A stretch of 64,000 nucleotides of DNA. It comes from Fennellomyces sp. T-0311. Lineage: Eukaryota; Mucoromycota; Mucoromycetes; Mucorales; Lichtheimiaceae. This document shows positions 59,984 to 64,000 of the stretch, piece after piece. The position numbers and the translations under genes are program-made. Where the stretch lies: assembly GCA_025266875.1 (NCBI GenBank), contig JALLLT010000036.1, forward strand, positions 124,001 through 188,000, read 5' to 3'. How positions within the stretch are numbered: the first letter of the stretch is position 1; the number at the start of each line of letters is the position of its first letter. The notes beneath the pieces were generated by a model. It did no database searches. It had not been told where the DNA came from and saw nothing but the letters and a program-made list of their open reading frames with translations.

Positions 59984-60572
59984 TTTTTCGAAAAATGGGT
60001 GAGGATTATGCACTTCCTTGAGACTTGTCCATTTTATACTGCTACCAAGCGCCTAGTGATGACTTTCAATTCATTAGTTCTTCTGTAAGCTGCATTTGCC
60101 CTTTTATAGTAATTTACTTGAAACGAGTAATAACAGATTACTTGACTATCCATACGAAGAAACAAATATTATCTTGAGCAGTCATATAGTATAGCCACGT
60201 ATGCTTTCCGTCTCGGGTTATGGAGACTAAATCTGAGTGTGATGCGGCTAATCTGATCGATTTTTTTTTAAGAAAAATAAGGAACAATTCCCATCACAAT
60301 AATGTGATATACAAATTTTCAGCTGAATATTTTCCTCATTCCTCCACTGTAAAACATAGTAATATTACTTATCTCAAAGTATCGCCGTTAAACGTCTAAA
60401 TATAAGGATACGGTGTACTCATTATTAACTATTTATAGACGTGCGTATCCGGCCGTGTCCACTCCAGATACGATGCAGGTTTTAGGGCAGCTGAGACAGA
60501 GCATCTGCACCTCTCTCGCTTAACTTTTCATGGGTACCACATGTAATTATCATTATCTACTAAAAATTACAT
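59984..60572. other. Upstream region of P450 copy A
   Basis: AT-rich; no gene seen. It includes the copy-A promoter. Confidence 0.5.
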
Positions 60573-60603
60573 CGCAAACTACATAGGGTCGGCCAGCGAA
60601 AGG
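60573..60603 (-). pseudogene. Decayed 3' end of a third P450 copy
   Basis: About 30 bp match the conserved end of copies A and B: cgcaaactacatagggtcgg here, against ccaaacttcatagggtgggt in the two P450 genes, followed by ccagcgaaag against tcagcgaaag. In the genes this encodes the THPMKFG segment shortly before the stop. Sequence on either side no longer matches, and no open frame remains. It lies between the two intact copies in the same orientation. Confidence 0.6.
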
Positions 60604-62040
60604 GTTTATTTGCCGTTTTGGCTATAGCAAAGATCCATGTTATAAGTTTCGAAGTAACTTTCTAGTAATAATTGGGTTTTCCAGCGTAACTAGAATGATG
60701 GGTTAGTCCCTGTTCCCTCCTTGCGTTGGTATTTTTACTTGTCCATCCTGCACTTTATCCAACAACTGTCCAACAACTGGTATTATTAAAAAAAAATGGG
60801 GTCGAAAACTACCTTTCTTTCTTGTAAATTACGCTGGGTTTTTTTCGTTGCTCTCATTTCTATTTGTTCCTCTGCTCTTGAAAAAAGTTTTTCGGTTATT
60901 CCGCAAGAATCATATTGGACGATCTCAAAAGTTACAGAAGTATGTCTGTCTGGCAGGCTTTGCTACATTTTTTTATTATTATGCTTACATGCAGTTTTTT
61001 TGAGATCAATCCAAAGAACTTATGGAACTTTGTCAATGTTTACTTTTTTTCGTATCACTGAGATGTCTGTGAGTCTCAGGCCGTGTTTTTACAGTGGCGG
61101 CTTTCACAAACCACAGCAATGGAATTCTGTAATGCAGTTTGCTATAGGCATACACACCTTTCATACAGCGAACATATTGGATATGACAGACCATATTACT
61201 TTATCTTTTCTACATTCGCAGTTTCGCAGGGTGACGGGGGAATCGCTCCCAAACACAAAACAATAGTGAGTTTCTGTTTGTTTTCCCGGTGTTGGTTCAA
61301 TGATGTGGCTGAACAACTGGTCGAAAATATAATGGATTCGAGCATCTATCGACACAGGTACGTATGGTAAAGCTTTTGAGCAGCAGATACATATGATACA
61401 CCTTATACATTCATATATATGTCAGAATTGCTTTATCTCCTCACCAGCTTTGCTTAAAGCATAACGTGCAAATTGTTTCCTTGCATAACTTATACCGGGA
61501 TAATGGTCCGTGAAATAGTACCAAGCCTATTTGCTAGAATTGCGTACTTCCCTTACATATCAAACGTATTGCTTCTTTAGAATTTTTTGAATTACCATTG
61601 AAGGTGACTCGAAGACAGCTATCCATGCTCCAGAATAATCCACAGGGCAAGTACTTACATATGTTAGTCTATATCTTCTTGAACCAGTATTTTCGCATGA
61701 TGTGTTTTATGTTGTATTTTTGCCTGTCACAGATAACAGACCTTACATACTATCTCTGAGTGGGTCCTTTATTTAACACCATCCCTCCTCAGTAATAGAT
61801 AGCAGAGCTCTTCCCTGCTTCATATATATCTACTTTATTATTTTTACTATCTATGCTTTATATTCGTCTATTATAAAGAGAAAGAGAGACTTATGAGATA
61901 GTTATAAGTACAGTAGGGTTTCGGGTAAAGTAGGATAAGGTAGGTATAGGTTAGTTTGGTTTGATGTAGCGCTCAGAACTTATACTTTCGCCATTCATAC
62001 CTGCTATGATTTGGTAGCAAAGCAACATGAGTCAATTCTG
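60604..62040. other. AT-rich spacer with one weak open frame
   Basis: An ATG-started 156-codon frame at 60796-61266 (+) encodes a hydrophobic, Phe/Ser-rich chain without any domain and may be chance. No other gene was supportable. Confidence 0.45.
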
Positions 62041-62079
62041 TTGAAAAACATTGTTTCAGACTTGCGTGGATGGTGAGAG

Positions 62080-62195
62080 GGGGGCTTGGGGGACTTGCTC
62101 CCCAATGTGGGGGTCAAGGGGGTTTCCCCCTTGCGACGTAATTTCCGTTGAATGACACGAAGCGAAGCGAGGCAGGAAGCGCTAGTTATTTTTTA
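62080..62195. repeat. G/C-run palindromic block
   Basis: A short GC-rich island in AT-rich DNA. It contains a 5-bp stem GGGGA/TCCCC (62089-62093 with 62099-62103) and an 8-bp stem CAAGGGGG/CCCCCTTG (62115-62122 with 62126-62133, loop TTT), then a GAAGCGAAGCGAGG tract before CTAGTTATT. It looks like a repeat or transposon end. Confidence 0.5.
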
Positions 62196-62215
62196 AGAAA
62201 ACAAACCCCAGGAAT

Positions 62216-62401
62216 ATGAAAGAAACTCCGGTTTATACCAGAGCGGAACGAAAGCGCCACATAAAGGAATTCCTCGGCACGGTCGTGGTTGAGGATGAGA
62301 TAGATGTAGATATCATTCGACTTCTTCGTAGGAAGATCCAGAAATTAGAGTCAGGAGAGCGCAATAGCACACATCAAACCAGTATTCTTTCCTATTTCTA
62401 G
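62216..62401 (+). pseudogene. C-terminal fragment of a pogo/Tigger-type transposase
   Basis: The 61-codon frame ends THQTSILSYF, the kind of tail (Q-T/S-x-I/L-x-x-F/Y-F) that closes pogo/Tigger/Jerky DDE transposases. It has a charged helix (RLLRRKIQKLE) just before. The catalytic core is absent. It is followed directly by terminal repeats of the same transposon class, consistent with the 3' piece of one element. Confidence 0.55.
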
Positions 62402-62417
62402 AAATAAAAGTCTATTA

Positions 62418-62719
62418 CAGTGGTCGCATTATATAACGATACGATGGTGCAGCCCAAACTTTATCGTTATATCGAAATATCGTTATATAAAATGGGATTT
62501 GGCAGTGATTACCGTTTTGGTGCGTCGAGAATTGTATCGTTATATCGAATTATCGTTATACAAAATATCGCTATATAAAGCGGCCACTGTATTGGTTCGC
62601 TCGATATAACGATATCTGAGATCAGGAGTATCGGATATCGGTATATCAAAATTAACGATATTTTACTGCTCCCCACGCAGGGGAATTGAGAACTGTATAG
62701 TTATATCAAGCGGTCACTG
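62418..62719. mobile_element. Nested terminal repeats / MITE of pogo-Tigger type
   Basis: Left end CAGTGGTCGCATTATATAAC at 62418, preceded by TA. A right end reading (reverse strand) CAGTGGCCGCTTTATATAGC stops at 62589, followed by TA; 21 of the first 24 bases match. A further right end, CAGTGACCGCTTGATATAAC on the reverse strand, stops at 62719, also followed by TA. So a 172-bp element and a 302-bp element share one left end, both flanked by the TA target typical of Tc1/mariner/pogo. Internal TATCGTTATAT motifs recur. Confidence 0.75.
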
Positions 62720-62721
62720 TA

Positions 62722-63179
62722 TACACAAATCATGCTTATCTGTTACAGCTCCGATTCACCTCTCAGATACCACTTTTGTACGTATATCCCCTTGATATAT
62801 AAAACGAGCCTTGCCTCTTTGCGCTAGGATTATGACGGCTGCGAAAGGCAACGAAGTCTAATAGTCATTTGAAAAACCATCATATTTTTGTCGTAAAATA
62901 GACACCTCAGCTCTGTTAGTACGTATGTTTTAAAAGCAGCAATAACTTTGAGAACGGAATATATTATACAGATGCTCGTGAATATTGAGCATGTACTGTA
63001 ATGCTCGCCAGCAAATCTGGCGCAAAAAAGAGGCTATGATTAAAAAGATGAATACTACATAAGAAAAATATAATATGTTGTATATTAAATAATGGGATGA
63101 AAGTTTGACACAGCAAATCAAGTTTGTGGCAACGGAATCAAGCTATTCACATATCGTACGTGTCGTGCCAAAAAAAAAA
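62722..63179. other. Spacer downstream of P450 copy B
   Basis: AT-rich, no gene seen. It is the 3' flank of the truncated P450. Confidence 0.5.
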
Positions 63180-64000
63180 CTAACGTCTTTCGACAAACAC
63201 CTGCATACCAAACTTCATAGGGTGGGTCAGGGAAAGGTCATATGTGATAGTTTGGTTAGGGGCCAGCGAAAACTTGTATCGCTTCACCAGCAAGATGATA
63301 GCAACAAGAGCTTCGAGGGTAGCCAAGTTTTGACCTACAGTAATTAATTTTCTTCAGTTTCTGGATATGCTATTTGTTGTTTAAGTACATACCTAAGCAA
63401 ATACGTGGACCTGCGTGGAACGCGGGCCACTGACCTGCTGATTCACGACGAAGGTCACCATCAGGCTTAATCCATCGTTCCGGTTTGAATTCGCAAGCAT
63501 CTTCACCCCAAATTTTGCGTGTCCGTGCCATCGCGTATGGGCTCCAGCTAACGGAGTCACCCTTCTTGATTGGTGAGCCATCAGGGAAAACATCATCGTC
63601 CAAAGCAACCTTGACGTTAGAAGGAACAGAGGGGTACAAACGAAGTACTTCGTAGAATCTAATTCAGTTGCAGTTTAAAACACTAAAATCGCAATGTGCA
63701 TGTTTTACATGAAAACTTACACAGCATGAGCATAAGTCATCTTCTTAATAACCTCATAGAATTCAGGTGCGTCCAACGACTTTTCATCCTCGGGAATAAA
63801 TTGTTCAATTTCTGCAAGAAGCTTGGCTTCGACCCGAGGATGAAGCATCAAATTGTAGAATGTCCATGACAATGCTTGCGCTGTGGTATCTCGGCCTGCA
63901 ATGATAAAGTTCAAAACGGTATCCCGGAGTTCCTTGTCGCTCAGAGGTTCCCCTTGAGGGTTACGTGCAGCCATAAAGCGTGACAGTAAATCTTTATATT
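63180..64000 (-). CDS. Cytochrome P450 (copy B), truncated by the window edge
   Basis: Only the last three exons are inside: to 63721 from beyond 64000, then 63658-63393 and 63334-63180. They encode AGRDTTAQALSW, EVLRLYPSVPSNVKV, FKPERW, FHAGPRICLG and the final MQVFVERR. Exon boundaries match copy A exactly and the protein is nearly identical over the I-helix exon, differing by scattered substitutions. This indicates a recent tandem duplication. The 5' exons lie outside the window. Confidence 0.93.

Noticed and set aside
60796..61266. 156-codon ATG-started frame
   Set aside because: Hydrophobic, Phe/Ser-rich chain from T-rich DNA with no recognisable domain or homologous exons nearby.
62140..62195. 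CTAGT after a GC-rich tract as a Helitron 3' end
   Set aside because: No hairpin at the required distance before CTAG and no matching TC 5' end; the evidence is too thin to name a Helitron.

Overview
The window is nuclear DNA of a filamentous fungus, most likely an early-diverging Mucoromycota (Mucorales-like) genome. Almost every gene is split by short introns (mostly 50-80 nt, GT...AG). The genes are fungal (UNC-50/GMH1, HOT13, TPD3, QCR9, CWC15, an EXS/ERD1 protein, fungal P450s), and intergenic DNA is AT-rich with long A/T runs. No prokaryotic operon, CRISPR array, rRNA or convincing tRNA was seen. I rebuilt 26 protein-coding genes by joining exons by eye. Every complete model adds up to a multiple of three.

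Layout. 0-16.4 kb is gene-dense: a CCCH zinc-finger/Smr protein (+), a coiled-coil protein (+), UNC-50 (+), the checkpoint clamp subunit HUS1 (+), the CHY zinc-finger protein HOT13 (+), the PP2A scaffold subunit (-) and an S6K-type AGC kinase (+). 17-22.9 kb is a graveyard: a DDE transposase relic, a small membrane protein with 39-residue repeats followed by three back-to-back hairpins, and a frameshifted ABC-transporter relic. 23-33 kb is housekeeping: transketolase (+), an ERD1-like EXS protein (-), an HSF-type transcription factor (-), QCR9 (-) and a G-protein alpha subunit (+).

33-46 kb is sparse and AT-rich: a membrane-anchored class-3 lipase (+), two unknown basic proteins (-), an RRM-only CYP33/PPIE-like protein (+) followed 41 bp later by a degenerate SDR-fold protein (+), and an arrestin-like adaptor (-). 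46.5-57 kb is dense again: CWC15 (-), dephospho-CoA kinase (-), an MFS sugar transporter (+), a Rho GTPase (-), a second arrestin-like protein (-) and a POLR2M/GDOWN1-like protein (-). 57.9-64 kb holds a cytochrome P450, the decayed 3' end of a second copy, a pogo/Tigger-type transposon remnant with nested terminal repeats, and a third, edge-truncated P450.

Functionally the genes cover signalling (G-alpha, Rho, S6K-like kinase, PP2A scaffold, arrestins), RNA processing and transcription (CWC15, CYP33-like RRM, CCCH protein, HSF, GDOWN1-like), core metabolism (transketolase, dephospho-CoA kinase, QCR9) and secretory-pathway functions (UNC-50, ERD1-like). The most unusual signals are six of about 112 introns that can only be spliced in frame with a GC donor (one splitting a Walker A motif), a 13-nt microexon in HUS1, a coding exon in CWC15 consisting only of the ATG, an SDR whose cofactor and catalytic motifs are all replaced, a fungal GDOWN1 candidate, and the hairpin cluster at 18.67 kb.
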